Origin: Bosea sp. F3-2
GTDB lineage: Bacteria > Pseudomonadota > Alphaproteobacteria > Rhizobiales > Beijerinckiaceae
DNA: 64,000 nt
Reading direction: 5' to 3'
Assembly: GCF_008253865.1 (NCBI RefSeq)
Contig: NZ_CP042331.1
Location: 2,480,001 to 2,544,000, forward strand
Shown: one piece after another, positions 51,450 to 59,605 of the stretch
Position numbering within the stretch: position 1 is the first letter of the stretch
Layout: each line of letters starts with the position of its first letter
Notes under the pieces: generated by a model
Seen by the model: the letters and a program-made list of their open reading frames with translations, nothing else
Database searches by the model: none
Told to the model about the DNA's origin: nothing
Program-made: the position numbers and the translations under genes

Positions 51450-51547
51450 CGTCATTCCGGACAAGCCGCCTTGGCGGCGCCGATCCGGAATCCATCGTAG
51501 GGTTCGGCGCTCTACGATGGATTCCGGGTCAAGCCCGGAATGACGGC
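51450..51547. repeat. Palindromic repeat, family A (copy A5)
   Basis: GTCATTCCGGACAAGCCGCC and AAGCCCGGAATGACGGCG, with inner arms GGAATCCATCGTAG and CTACGATGGATTCC. Both family flanks are present: GTTTTCATGGAAGCGC to the left and CGTTTTCG to the right. It lies between convergent corA and SLC13 genes. Confidence 0.88.
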
Positions 51548-51573
51548 GCGTTTTCGTCAGAACTCAGCCCGCT

Positions 51574-53352
51574 TCAGCGCAGCGGCCAGACCAGCAGGAT
51601 CATCGGCACGGCGAGCAGGATGACGATGAGCGAGAGCGGCGCGCCGAGCCGCGCATAATCGCTGAAGCGATAGCCGCCCGGCCCCATCACCAGCGTGTTG
51701 CACTGGTGTCCGATCGGCGTGAGGAAATCGCAGGCCGCGCCGATCGCGACCGCCATCAGGAAGGCATCGGGATTGTAGCCGAGATTTTTGGCGAAGCCGG
51801 CGCCGATCGGCGCCATGACGAGCACGGTCGCGGCGTTGTTCAGGAAGGGCGTCACCGCCATCGCGGCGACCAGGATCAGCGCGACCGCAGCCCAGCCCGG
51901 CAGACCGCCGCCGATCACGGCGAGCCAGGAAGCGAAGAGATCGGTGGCGCCGGTCGCGCGCAAGGAATCGCTGACCGGGATCAACGCCGCCAGCATCACC
52001 AGGATCGGCGCATCGACGTTGTTGTAGGCTTCGCGCAGTGGCACGCAGCGGAAGGCGATCAGCAACACGGCCGCGGCGAAGAAGATGAGCGGTACTGGCG
52101 CGAGGCCTGCCGCAAGCGCGATGATCGCCGCGAGCGTGATCGCAACGGTCAGCACGACGCGACGCGTCAAGCCGAGCGGCACGAGCCGGTCAGCCAGCGG
52201 TAACAGCCCCATCCCCGAGAGCTTTTCCGGCAGCAGCTTCTCGTCGCCCTGGATGACGACGACATCGCCGGCGCGCAGGCGGATATCACGCAGCCGCTGG
52301 CTGAAGCGCTCGCCGGAGCGGCTGATCGCGATCATGTTGACGCCGAAACGGCTGTGAAGCGCCATGTCGCCGGCCGATTGACCGATCAGGACGGAACTCG
52401 GCCCGATGATCGCCTCGGCGATACGGTCAGGATCGAGCGCATCCTCCTTGTGCGTCGGGCGGTCCTTGCCGATGAGGTCGAGCCGCCCCTCCGTGACGAC
52501 CCGCTCCAGCACGGCAGCATCACCACGCAGCAGCAGGATGTCCCCGGCCCGCAGCCCCGCATCCGGGAGGGGCGCCTGCACCCGCCGCTCGTTGCGCAGG
52601 ATCGAGACGATCTCGGCCCCGCCACCGCCGATCGCCTTGAGATCGGCCACCGTCTTGCCGGCAAGGGGCGACTTCTCGGTCAGCTTCGCTTCGGTGAGGT
52701 AATCCTTGATGTCGATGGCCTGGTCGAGCGAGACCGCGCCGCGCCGGTCGCGCGGCAGAAGCCGGTAGCCGACGCTCAGGAAGGCGCAGCCCGCGAGCGC
52801 CACGACGATCCCGACCGGCGCAAAATCGAACATGCTGAAAGGCTGGCCGCCAAGTTCCTGCCGCACGCGCGTGACGATGACGTTGGGCGAGGTGCCGACC
52901 AGCGTGACGATGCCGCCGAGCAGCGAGGCGAAGGCCATCGGCATCAGGAAGATGGAAGGCGATTTCCCGTCCTTGCGCGCGAGCTGATAGGCGATGGGCA
53001 GCATCATCGCGAGCGCGCCGATGTTCTTGATGATCGCCGACATGATGGCGACCGCGAAGACAAGCAGCGGCACCTCGAGCTGGGTCGAGGACAGGCGCGG
53101 GCCCAGCTTCGAGAACAGCCGCTCGATGATGCGCGACCGCGCCACCGCCGCGCTCAGAACCAGCGCGCTGCCGACGATGATCACGATGTCATCGGAAAAG
53201 CCCTTGAACGCCTCCGCCGCCGGCACCAGCCCGAGCGCCACGGCGAGCAACAGCGCCAGCATCGCGACGATGTCATAGCGCAGGCGCCCCCAGAGGAAGG
53301 CCGCCATCATGCCGGCGACGAGGAGGACGGAGAGGAGCTGAGGCTGGGTCAT
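51574..53352 (-). CDS. SLC13 family permease with TrkA-C domains
   Basis: The 592-residue protein is a divalent-anion or dicarboxylate:sodium symporter of the SLC13/CitT-like type. It has membrane helices in both halves (about 1-200 and 400-592) and two central soluble TrkA-C (RCK-like) domains around residues 210-370, seen as VSILRNERRVQAPLPDAGLRAGDILLLRGD and IAISRSGERFSQRLRDIRLRAGDVVVIQGD. The last helices contain VTPFLNNAATVLVMAPI. The substrate might be sulfate, arsenite, phosphate or dicarboxylates. It follows the second corA gene at an 18-base spacing on the same strand, so the two probably share a transcript. Confidence 0.89.
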   Translation of the reverse strand: MTQPQLLSVLLVAGMMAAFLWGRLRYDIVAMLALLLAVALGLVPAAEAFKGFSDDIVIIVGSALVLSAAVARSRIIERLFSKLGPRLSSTQLEVPLLVFAVAIMSAIIKNIGALAMMLPIAYQLARKDGKSPSIFLMPMAFASLLGGIVTLVGTSPNVIVTRVRQELGGQPFSMFDFAPVGIVVALAGCAFLSVGYRLLPRDRRGAVSLDQAIDIKDYLTEAKLTEKSPLAGKTVADLKAIGGGGAEIVSILRNERRVQAPLPDAGLRAGDILLLRGDAAVLERVVTEGRLDLIGKDRPTHKEDALDPDRIAEAIIGPSSVLIGQSAGDMALHSRFGVNMIAISRSGERFSQRLRDIRLRAGDVVVIQGDEKLLPEKLSGMGLLPLADRLVPLGLTRRVVLTVAITLAAIIALAAGLAPVPLIFFAAAVLLIAFRCVPLREAYNNVDAPILVMLAALIPVSDSLRATGATDLFASWLAVIGGGLPGWAAVALILVAAMAVTPFLNNAATVLVMAPIGAGFAKNLGYNPDAFLMAVAIGAACDFLTPIGHQCNTLVMGPGGYRFSDYARLGAPLSLIVILLAVPMILLVWPLR

Positions 53353-53370
53353 CCGGTCATCAAGGTAGCC

Positions 53371-54360
53371 TCAGAGCCATTTCTTCCAGCGGAAGAGCAG
53401 ATAAGGCAGCACCGCGAACAGGATCATCAGCCCGACCGCCAGCGGATAGCCCCACTGCCACTCCAACTCCGGCATCGTCTTGAAGTTCATGCCGTAGATC
53501 GAAGCGATCAGCGTCGGCGGCATCAGCGCGACAGAGACGACCGAGAACAGCTTGATGATCTTGTTCTGCTCGATCGAAACGAGGCCGAGCGTGGCGTCCA
53601 TCATGAACTGCAGCTTGTTGGAGAGGAAGGCGGCGTGTTGCTCGATGGCCTGCACGTCGCGCACCGCAGAGCGCCATTCCGCTGAGAAGCCCGTCTGGGC
53701 CTTCTTCGGCCGGGTATAGTTGGCCGAGAGAAAGAGCAGCACGCGCTCGACCGAAACCATGCTCTCGCGCACGTTCGAGATGATGTGCTCGTACTGACCG
53801 ATCTTCTGGATGACGATCTGATAGACCCCACCCCGCTCGACATCCTGCCCCCGCCCGGCGAAGACCCGGCGCGAGGCGATGTCGATCTTGTCGCCAACGC
53901 CGCGCAGCACCTCCGCCGCACGGTCGACGATCGCTTCGATCAGGCCGTCGAGCACCGCTTCCGGCTGCTCGCCGCAGCCGCCCGGCTTGGTGGCGCGATT
54001 GAGGAAGATGTTGAAGGCGCCGGGCTCGTCATAGCGCACGGTCACCAGCGCCTTCTCGGTGAGGATGAAGGTGACGTCAGCCAGCTTCGGGACGACCGTA
54101 TCGGACTGGCAGATGACGCGCGCCGTCATGAAGCGCGCGCCATCCTCGGTGTAGATGATCTCGGAGGGTTCGAGATCATGCATCTCCTCGCGCGTCGGGA
54201 TCGAGATCCCGAGATGCTGCTCGACGCGCCTGTCTTCCTCGGGTGTCGGGTTGAGCAGATCGATCCAGACGGCGTCTGCCGGAAAGGCCTCACCCGGTTC
54301 GAGCGTCGCGTGCCGAAGCTTGTCGCGCGAATCGGAGGAGACGCCGTGGATTATCAGCAT
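53371..54360 (-). CDS. corA: CorA-like magnesium transport protein (copy 2)
   Basis: The 329-residue protein is a CorA family channel. Its GMN motif is at residues 290-292 in ASIYGMNFKTMPELEWQWGY, with membrane helices just before (VALMPPTLIASIYGMN) and after (LAVGLMILFAVLPYLLF). The cytoplasmic domain starts MLIIHGVSSDSRDKL and has EMHDLEPSEIIYTEDGARFM, close to the well-studied Mg2+ channel CorA group. It is the first gene of a likely two-gene unit with the SLC13 permease. It is closer than copy 1 to the classical CorA length, so I give it the symbol with reserve. Confidence 0.92.
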   Translation of the reverse strand: MLIIHGVSSDSRDKLRHATLEPGEAFPADAVWIDLLNPTPEEDRRVEQHLGISIPTREEMHDLEPSEIIYTEDGARFMTARVICQSDTVVPKLADVTFILTEKALVTVRYDEPGAFNIFLNRATKPGGCGEQPEAVLDGLIEAIVDRAAEVLRGVGDKIDIASRRVFAGRGQDVERGGVYQIVIQKIGQYEHIISNVRESMVSVERVLLFLSANYTRPKKAQTGFSAEWRSAVRDVQAIEQHAAFLSNKLQFMMDATLGLVSIEQNKIIKLFSVVSVALMPPTLIASIYGMNFKTMPELEWQWGYPLAVGLMILFAVLPYLLFRWKKWL

Positions 54361-54455
54361 GGGCGCGAATCTCGCTGCACGGTCACGATAGGAGCCGGCA
54401 GGAACTCCGATCCGGGACGCATGTCAAACCGATGACGGCTCGGAGCGAGGCTTTC

Positions 54456-54547
54456 CGTCATTGCGAGCGCAGCGAAGCAATCCAGGGGATTGGGCTGAAC
54501 GTCTCACCCAGTCTCCCTGGATTGCTTCGCTGCGCTCGCAATGACGG
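54456..54547. repeat. Palindromic repeat, family D (copy D3), in the 365-base gap 54361-54725
   Basis: CGTCATTGCGAGCGCAGCG and CGCTGCGCTCGCAATGACGG are exact inverted ends, with GAAGCAATCCAGGGG and CCCTGGATTGCTTC inside and a variable centre related to D2. It is followed 48 bases on by a family A repeat. Nothing else is visible in the gap, which separates minus-strand corA (start 54360) from the end of a minus-strand SDR gene. Confidence 0.88.
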
Positions 54548-54594
54548 ACGAGCGGCGTCAGACCCCGCCCTTCACACCCTGCGGCGGCTCCGCG

Positions 54595-54703
54595 CGTCAT
54601 TCCGGGCGCAGCGAAGCGGAGACCCGGAATCCATCGTAGAGCGCGACGCCCCTCGATGGATTCCGGATCGGCGCCGCTTCACGGCTTGTCCGGAATGACG
54701 GCG
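54595..54703. repeat. Palindromic repeat, family A (copy A6), in the 365-base gap 54361-54725
   Basis: Orientation is inverted relative to copies A3 and A5: the left is CGTCATTCCGGGCGCAGCG and the right CTTGTCCGGAATGACGGCG. Inner arms GGAATCCATCG and CGATGGATTCC pair. It and D3 stand side by side in this gap. Confidence 0.87.
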
Positions 54704-54725
54704 CGTGGAGAGCCTTGCCGTTACC

Positions 54726-55586
54726 TCAGACGCCGCCCTTCACGCCCTGCGGCGGCTTGCTGTCGGCAGGCACGAAAAAGTCGGGCATCAGCGGCACCGA
54801 CGGATCGACGCGATAGGGCGTGAAGTCGGTGACGCCCTCGCCCGCCATGAAGCTGTCGTCGATCAGGAAGTTTCCGGAGAACTCGCGGGACGGCTTCGAG
54901 AAGATCATATGGGCAGCGTCCGCCAGGATCTCGGGCGTGCGACTCGCCTGCACCATCTTGTCGCCGCCGAGCAGGTTCTGGACGGCGGCGGTGGCGATCG
55001 TCGTACGCGGCCAGAGCGCGTTGACCGCGATGCCCTTCGGCGCCAATTCCCCGGCGAGCCCGAGCACGCACAGGCTCATGCCGTACTTCGCGATGGAATA
55101 GGCGAGATGCGGCGCGAACCACTGCGTCTTCATGTCGAGCGGCGGCGAGAGCATGAGGATATGCGGGTTCTCAGCCTTCTCCAGATGCGGAATCGCGTAT
55201 TTCGAGACCATGAAGGTGCCGCGCGTGTTGATCTGATGCATCAGATCGAAGCGCTTCATGTCGGTCATCTGGGTGTTGGTGATCTGGATCGCGCTGGCAT
55301 TGTTCACGACGATGTCGATGCCGCCGAAGGTCTCTGCCGTCTTGGCGATCGCCTCGGCGACACTCTGCTCGTCGCGAACATCGACCATCAGCGGCAGGCA
55401 TTTGCCGCCGGCCGCCTCTATCTCGGCGGCAGCCGTATAGATCGTGCCGGGCAGCTTCGGATGCGGCTCGGCGGTCTTGGCCGCGATGGTGACGTTGGCG
55501 CCATCCTTCGCCGCCTTGAGCGCAATGGCCAGCCCGATGCCGCGCGAGCCGCCGGTGATGAAAAGCGTCCTACCCTTGAGCGACAT
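54726..55586 (-). CDS. SDR family oxidoreductase (HSDL2-like)
   Basis: The 286-residue protein is a classical short-chain dehydrogenase. The cofactor motif TGGSRGIGLAIA is at residues about 11-22, NNASAI near 90, and the catalytic Tyr and Lys are in YSIAKYGMS; Ser is in LMLSPPLDM. The substitution of Ser-Pro-Pro in that region and the C-terminal SKPSREFSGNFLIDDSFM and DFFVPADSKPPQGVKGG match the HSDL2/SDR6-like subgroup without the SCP2 domain. These often act in fatty acid or sterol catabolism. The ATG at 55586 overlaps the end of the upstream SDR gene by 17 bases, so both are co-transcribed. Confidence 0.88.
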   Translation of the reverse strand: MSLKGRTLFITGGSRGIGLAIALKAAKDGANVTIAAKTAEPHPKLPGTIYTAAAEIEAAGGKCLPLMVDVRDEQSVAEAIAKTAETFGGIDIVVNNASAIQITNTQMTDMKRFDLMHQINTRGTFMVSKYAIPHLEKAENPHILMLSPPLDMKTQWFAPHLAYSIAKYGMSLCVLGLAGELAPKGIAVNALWPRTTIATAAVQNLLGGDKMVQASRTPEILADAAHMIFSKPSREFSGNFLIDDSFMAGEGVTDFTPYRVDPSVPLMPDFFVPADSKPPQGVKGGV

Positions 55587-56451
55587 CGCCGCCTCCCTGT
55601 TGGTTCGTGATGACGAAGCGGGCGGGCTGCGAGCCGTCCCGATCGGTGAAGCCATAGGCGCGCGCCAGATCGGCGACATGCAGCACCTGTCCGGCGAAGC
55701 CCGCGACTTGCGGGTCGGCAGCGAGCGCCGCGACGGCACGGCCGGCATAGAGCGGCGTCTCTGTCGTCTCGGCGTCAAGGCCCGCGTCCCGGACGCGCTC
55801 GGTCAGGACATGGCCCGGCGAGATCCCGAGCGCGGTGACACCGAAGGGCCTGAGCTCCTCGGCCATCGCGAAGCTCAGCCGGTTCATCGCCGTCTTGGCG
55901 AGATCGTAGAAGACATCGCCGAGATAGCCGCCCGCCGTGTCGAAGCTCACCGTGACGATGAGACCGGCGCGCATCTGCACCATCGCCGGTGCGACGGCGC
56001 GCGCGAGCAGGAGCTGCGCATAGACTCCGCTTTCGAAGCTCTGGCCCAGCCTCGCGGCAGGCCGGCGCCAAAACGGCGCCCCAAAGCCGGAGCCGTCCGG
56101 ATAGCGCTCGCCGTCATAGCCTTCATTGCCGCCCCAGACCGCATCGACGACGCAATCCAACCTGCCGAAGCGGCGCAGCGCCCAGGCGACGAGCCCGTCG
56201 ACCTCCCGCTCATTGGTATGGTCACAGCGATAGGGATGGCCCCTGCCGCCGGCCGCCTCGACCTCGCGGGCCGTATCCTCGAAGGTTTCCGGGCGCTGGT
56301 CGGTATGCGGCCCGGCTTCGCTGGAGCGCCCGGTGACGATCACCGTGGCGCCGGCCTCGCCCAGCGCCTTGGCGATGCCGCGCCCGAGCCCGCGCGAAGC
56401 GCCAGCGACGAGGCAGATGCGGCCGGAGAGTGGGGGAGAGACGGCCGTCAT
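55570..56451 (-). CDS. SDR family oxidoreductase
   Basis: The 293-residue protein has the SDR cofactor motif VAGASRGLGRGIAKALG at residues about 14-30, then TGRSSEAGPHTDQRPETFEDTAREVEAAGGRG. The usual catalytic Tyr-x3-Lys appears as GDVFYDLAKTAMNRL, with VTVSFDTAGG as the Ser strand. It resembles the subgroup annotated as SDR dehydrogenases near acyl-CoA or sterol genes. It is the first of two overlapping SDR genes, and its downstream partner is HSDL2-like. Substrate is unknown. Confidence 0.88.
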   Translation of the reverse strand: MTAVSPPLSGRICLVAGASRGLGRGIAKALGEAGATVIVTGRSSEAGPHTDQRPETFEDTAREVEAAGGRGHPYRCDHTNEREVDGLVAWALRRFGRLDCVVDAVWGGNEGYDGERYPDGSGFGAPFWRRPAARLGQSFESGVYAQLLLARAVAPAMVQMRAGLIVTVSFDTAGGYLGDVFYDLAKTAMNRLSFAMAEELRPFGVTALGISPGHVLTERVRDAGLDAETTETPLYAGRAVAALAADPQVAGFAGQVLHVADLARAYGFTDRDGSQPARFVITNQQGGGDVAQG

Positions 56452-56506
56452 GGGCGCACCGCCAGCCGCCCTTCCGGTCCGCGCGGCGCGGACGGGAAGG
56501 CACCGC

Positions 56507-56656
56507 CGTCATTTCGGGGCGCCGCGAAGCGGCGAGCCCGGAACCCAGAACCGATGCGTTGCATTGCGAAGCGCACCGAGCTTGAACGCCTCATTATCGA
56601 AGGGCATCGGTTCTGGGTTCCGGGCTCTTCGCTTGCGCGAAGCCCCGGAATGACGG
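56507..56656. repeat. Palindromic repeat, family C (copy C3)
   Basis: CGTCATTTCGGGGCGCCGCG and GCGAAGCCCCGGAATGACGG, with GGAACCCAGAACCGATGC and GCATCGGTTCTGGGTTCC inside. It lies between the divergent SDR and methyltransferase genes, leaving only short flanks for their promoters. Confidence 0.85.
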
Positions 56657-56735
56657 CGCGGATGGAATGGAAACGGGCTGGCCACGAAGCCCCCGCTGCT
56701 CTATAGCCCCGCTCCCCTCGCAACGGAGCAGAACC

Positions 56736-57536
56736 ATGGACAGCGCGGATGTCGCGGCCTGCTGGGAGGCCAATGCCGAAACCTGGACCCGGCATGCCCG
56801 CGCCGGCTACGACCTCTATCGCGACGCGCAGAACACGCCGGTCTTCCTGGCGAACCTGCCGCCGATCGCGGGCTTGAGCGGCCTCGACATCGGCTGCGGC
56901 GAGGGCTCGAACACGCGCAAGCTCGCTGAACGCGGGGCGCGGATCACGGCGGTCGACATCGCACCGACCTTCGTCCGTCATGCGCAGGAGGCGGAAGTCG
57001 CCGCCCCGCTCGGCATCGACTACCGGCTCGGCGACGGCACCGCCCTGCCCCTTCCTGACGCCCAATTCGACTTCGCCACGGCTTTCATGTCGCTGATGGA
57101 CATGCCGCGGCAGGACAAGGCCCTGAAGGAAGCTGCGCGCGTGCTGAAACCGGGTGGCTTCCTGCAGTTTTCGATCCTTCACCCCTGCTTCGCGCCGCCC
57201 TATCGCAAGGTGCTGCGGGACGACGCAGGCAACGTCCGTGCGATCGAAGTCGGCCGCTATTTCGATGGCGTCGACGGCGAGGTCGAGACCTGGCGCTTCG
57301 GGGCCGCGCCGGCCGAGGTCAAGGCCAATGTCGAACCCTTCCGCGTGCCGCGCTTCCACCGCACGCTGAGCGAATGGGTCGCGATGATCGTCGCGGCCGG
57401 GCTTACGATCGAGCACATGGCCGAGCCGCGCATCGACGCGGAGACGGCCGAGCGAGCGCCCTATCTGGCCGATACGCGGATCGCGCCGTTGTTCCTGCAT
57501 ATCCGCGCCCGCAAACCGGCCCGGCAAGGGATCTGA
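56736..57536 (+). CDS. Class I SAM-dependent methyltransferase
   Basis: The 266-residue protein has the SAM-binding signature SGLDIGCGEGSNTRKLAERGARITAVDIAPTFVRHAQE (residues about 48-85), the motif DFATAFMSLMDM and the post-motif region LKEAARVLKPGGFLQFSILHPC. This is the UbiE/Coq5-like small-molecule methyltransferase group. The substrate is unknown; neighbours do not define it. The ATG at 56736 is used because the frame upstream to 56667 lies in non-coding sequence near the repeat. Confidence 0.88.
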   Translation: MDSADVAACWEANAETWTRHARAGYDLYRDAQNTPVFLANLPPIAGLSGLDIGCGEGSNTRKLAERGARITAVDIAPTFVRHAQEAEVAAPLGIDYRLGDGTALPLPDAQFDFATAFMSLMDMPRQDKALKEAARVLKPGGFLQFSILHPCFAPPYRKVLRDDAGNVRAIEVGRYFDGVDGEVETWRFGAAPAEVKANVEPFRVPRFHRTLSEWVAMIVAAGLTIEHMAEPRIDAETAERAPYLADTRIAPLFLHIRARKPARQGI

Positions 57537-57559
57537 CGCCTGCGCCGCCTGGATCGCCT

Positions 57560-57649
57560 CGTCATTGCGAGCGCAGCGAAGCAATCCAGGGGGGCGTAGA
57601 GCTCTGCCGCCCCTGGATTGCTTCGTCGCTGGCGCTCCTCGCAATGACG
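57560..57649. repeat. Palindromic repeat, family D (copy D4)
   Basis: CGTCATTGCGAGCGCAGCG and GCGCTCCTCGCAATGACG are the ends, and the inner GGGGGGCGTAGAGCTCTGCC reads as the reverse complement of copy D1 near 4938. It lies between the convergent methyltransferase and acyl-CoA dehydrogenase genes. Confidence 0.87.
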
Positions 57650-57655
57650 AGGTTG

Positions 57656-59431
57656 TCACGCGGCGAAGACCACCGCCGCGTCGGCGATGGCGCCAGCGCC
57701 TTCCGTCACCGCGAGTTCGAGGGCCGGCGCCTCGGTCGCAAGATATTCGGCGTAGAAGCGGGCCGTGGCGAGATCGCCGGCGCCCTCCGCCTCCGAGCGG
57801 GTGGCGAGCGCCTTCTTCGCCAGCCCCGTGCCGCCCTGCGCCAGCGCGAAGAGCTTGAGGTAAGGCGTGGCCCCCGCCAGCGCATCGGCCTGGCTCGAAC
57901 CCAGCGTCGCCAGCATCCACTGCGTCGCCCGCTCCAGCGCATCGACGGCAGCGCCGAGGCGGGCAGCAGCATGGCCGAAGCCCGGCGTGTTCGCGCGCTC
58001 GACCTCGCCGACCACGGCGCGCATCTCGGCGATCAGCGCCTTCACAGCCTCACCGCCGGACAAGGGCAGCTTGCGCGTGACGAGGTCGATCGCCTGAATG
58101 CCGTTGGTGCCTTCGTAGATCGCGGCGATGCGCGCGTCGCGCAGATGCTGGGCCGCGCCGGTCTCCTCGACGAAGCCCATGCCGCCATGGACCTGCACGC
58201 CGGTCGAGGCGACATCGATGCCGATATCGGTGGCATAGGCCTTGGCGACGGGGGTGAGGATCGCGGCGCGCTCGGCCGCAACCTTGCGCTTGCCCTCGGC
58301 GGGTTCACGGTGCGAGCGGTCTAGCGCCTCGGCAACGAGATAGGAGATCGCGCGCGCCGCTTGCGTCTTGGCGCGCATATCCATCAGCATGCGGCGCACA
58401 TCCGGGTGGACGATGATCGGGCTCATGCCCGCGCCCTTCGGCGCGTCGAGCGCGGCGCCCTGCTTGCGCTCATGGGCGAAGGCGAGCGCCTGCTGATAGG
58501 CACGCTCGGCGATGGCGACGCCCTGCAGCGCGACGTTGAGGCGGGCGTTGTTCATCATCGTGAACATGCAGGCGAGGCCGCGATTCTCCTCGCCGATCAG
58601 CCAGCCGATGGCACCGTCCTTGTCGCCGAAGGCCATGGAGCAGGTCGGCGAGGCGTGGATGCCGAGCTTGTGCTCGATGCCGGAGCAGCGCAGGTCGTTG
58701 TGCGCGCCGAGCGAGCCGTCGGCATTGACCAGATATTTCGGCACCAGGAACAGCGAGATGCCCCGCGTGCCGGGAGGGGCATCGGGCAGGCGCGCCAGCA
58801 CGAGATGGATGATGTTCTCCGTCAGATCGTGCTCGCCATAGGTGATGAAGATCTTCTGGCCGGTGATGCGATAGGTGCCGTCGCCGACGCGTTCGGCCTT
58901 GCTGCGGAGCGCATTGAGGTCCGAGCCGGCCTGCGGCTCGGTGAGGTTCATCGTGCCCATCCACTCGCCGGAAACGAGCTTGGCGAGATAGGTCTCCTTC
59001 AGATGGTTGGAACCATGGGCATAGAGCGCCTCGATGGCGCCGACCGTGAGCAGCGGGCCAAGGGCAAAGGCGAAGGCGGCGGAGTTCCACATTTCGATGC
59101 AGGCGGACTGCAGCAGCGTCGGCAAGCCCTGCCCGCCAAAGGCCTCCGGCGCCGGCAGCGAATTCCAGCCGGCTTCGGCCCAGGCCTGATAGGCCTCCTT
59201 CCAGCCCGGCGGGGTGGTGACGGCGCCGTCCTTCAGCTTCGAGCCATAGGCGTCACCGACCCGATTCAAAGGCGCGATGACATCGGTCGCGAATTTCGCC
59301 GCCTCGTCCAGCACGGCCTCGGCGACGCCGCCCTCCAGCTCCGAAGCCAACCCGTCTGCGATCAATCGGTCGAGGCCTGCGACATGGCGCATGGTGGCGA
59401 GCATGTCCGAAACCGGGGCGCGATAGCTCAT
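57656..59431 (-). CDS. Acyl-CoA dehydrogenase
   Basis: The 591-residue protein is longer than classical acyl-CoA dehydrogenases (about 380) because of a C-terminal extension seen in the rhizobial long form. The FAD site contains MNLTEPQAGSDLNALRSKAER and ITGQKIFITYGEHDLTENIIHLV. The catalytic Glu is in AAIYEGTNGIQAIDLVTRKL. The C-terminal domain (about 460-591) is helical and ends GAGAIADAAVVFAA. It opens SYRAPVSDMLATMRHVAG, a typical start for this subgroup. The ATG at 59431 is chosen over the far upstream 59587. It oxidises an acyl-CoA and passes electrons to ETF. A perfect AT-rich palindrome lies upstream. Confidence 0.92.
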   Translation of the reverse strand: MSYRAPVSDMLATMRHVAGLDRLIADGLASELEGGVAEAVLDEAAKFATDVIAPLNRVGDAYGSKLKDGAVTTPPGWKEAYQAWAEAGWNSLPAPEAFGGQGLPTLLQSACIEMWNSAAFAFALGPLLTVGAIEALYAHGSNHLKETYLAKLVSGEWMGTMNLTEPQAGSDLNALRSKAERVGDGTYRITGQKIFITYGEHDLTENIIHLVLARLPDAPPGTRGISLFLVPKYLVNADGSLGAHNDLRCSGIEHKLGIHASPTCSMAFGDKDGAIGWLIGEENRGLACMFTMMNNARLNVALQGVAIAERAYQQALAFAHERKQGAALDAPKGAGMSPIIVHPDVRRMLMDMRAKTQAARAISYLVAEALDRSHREPAEGKRKVAAERAAILTPVAKAYATDIGIDVASTGVQVHGGMGFVEETGAAQHLRDARIAAIYEGTNGIQAIDLVTRKLPLSGGEAVKALIAEMRAVVGEVERANTPGFGHAAARLGAAVDALERATQWMLATLGSSQADALAGATPYLKLFALAQGGTGLAKKALATRSEAEGAGDLATARFYAEYLATEAPALELAVTEGAGAIADAAVVFAA

Positions 59432-59571
59432 AGGTCGTCTCCCTGAGGCGCGCGGGCCCGAAAGGGCAGCCGCAGCCTGCTTTTGCCGTTGCCGCGATGG
59501 TAGCGAGGAACTATCGCCTATGCCACGCGCAAGCGAGCGCGACCTTCGTCCCGTGTCGTGCCCATCATTTA

Positions 59572-59585
59572 GTTTATATATAAAC
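59572..59585. promoter_or_regulatory. Candidate operator between acyl-CoA dehydrogenase and tsaC-like genes
   Basis: GTTTATATATAAAC is a 14-bp perfect palindrome that stands out in GC-rich sequence; the symmetry extends loosely to ATCATTTA...AACAATCAT. It lies about 140 bases from the acyl-CoA dehydrogenase start and 21 from the tsaC-like start. It is a candidate site for a TetR-type fatty-acid regulator, without further evidence. Confidence 0.45.
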
Positions 59586-59605
59586 AATCATCGGTCAATC
59601 TCGTC

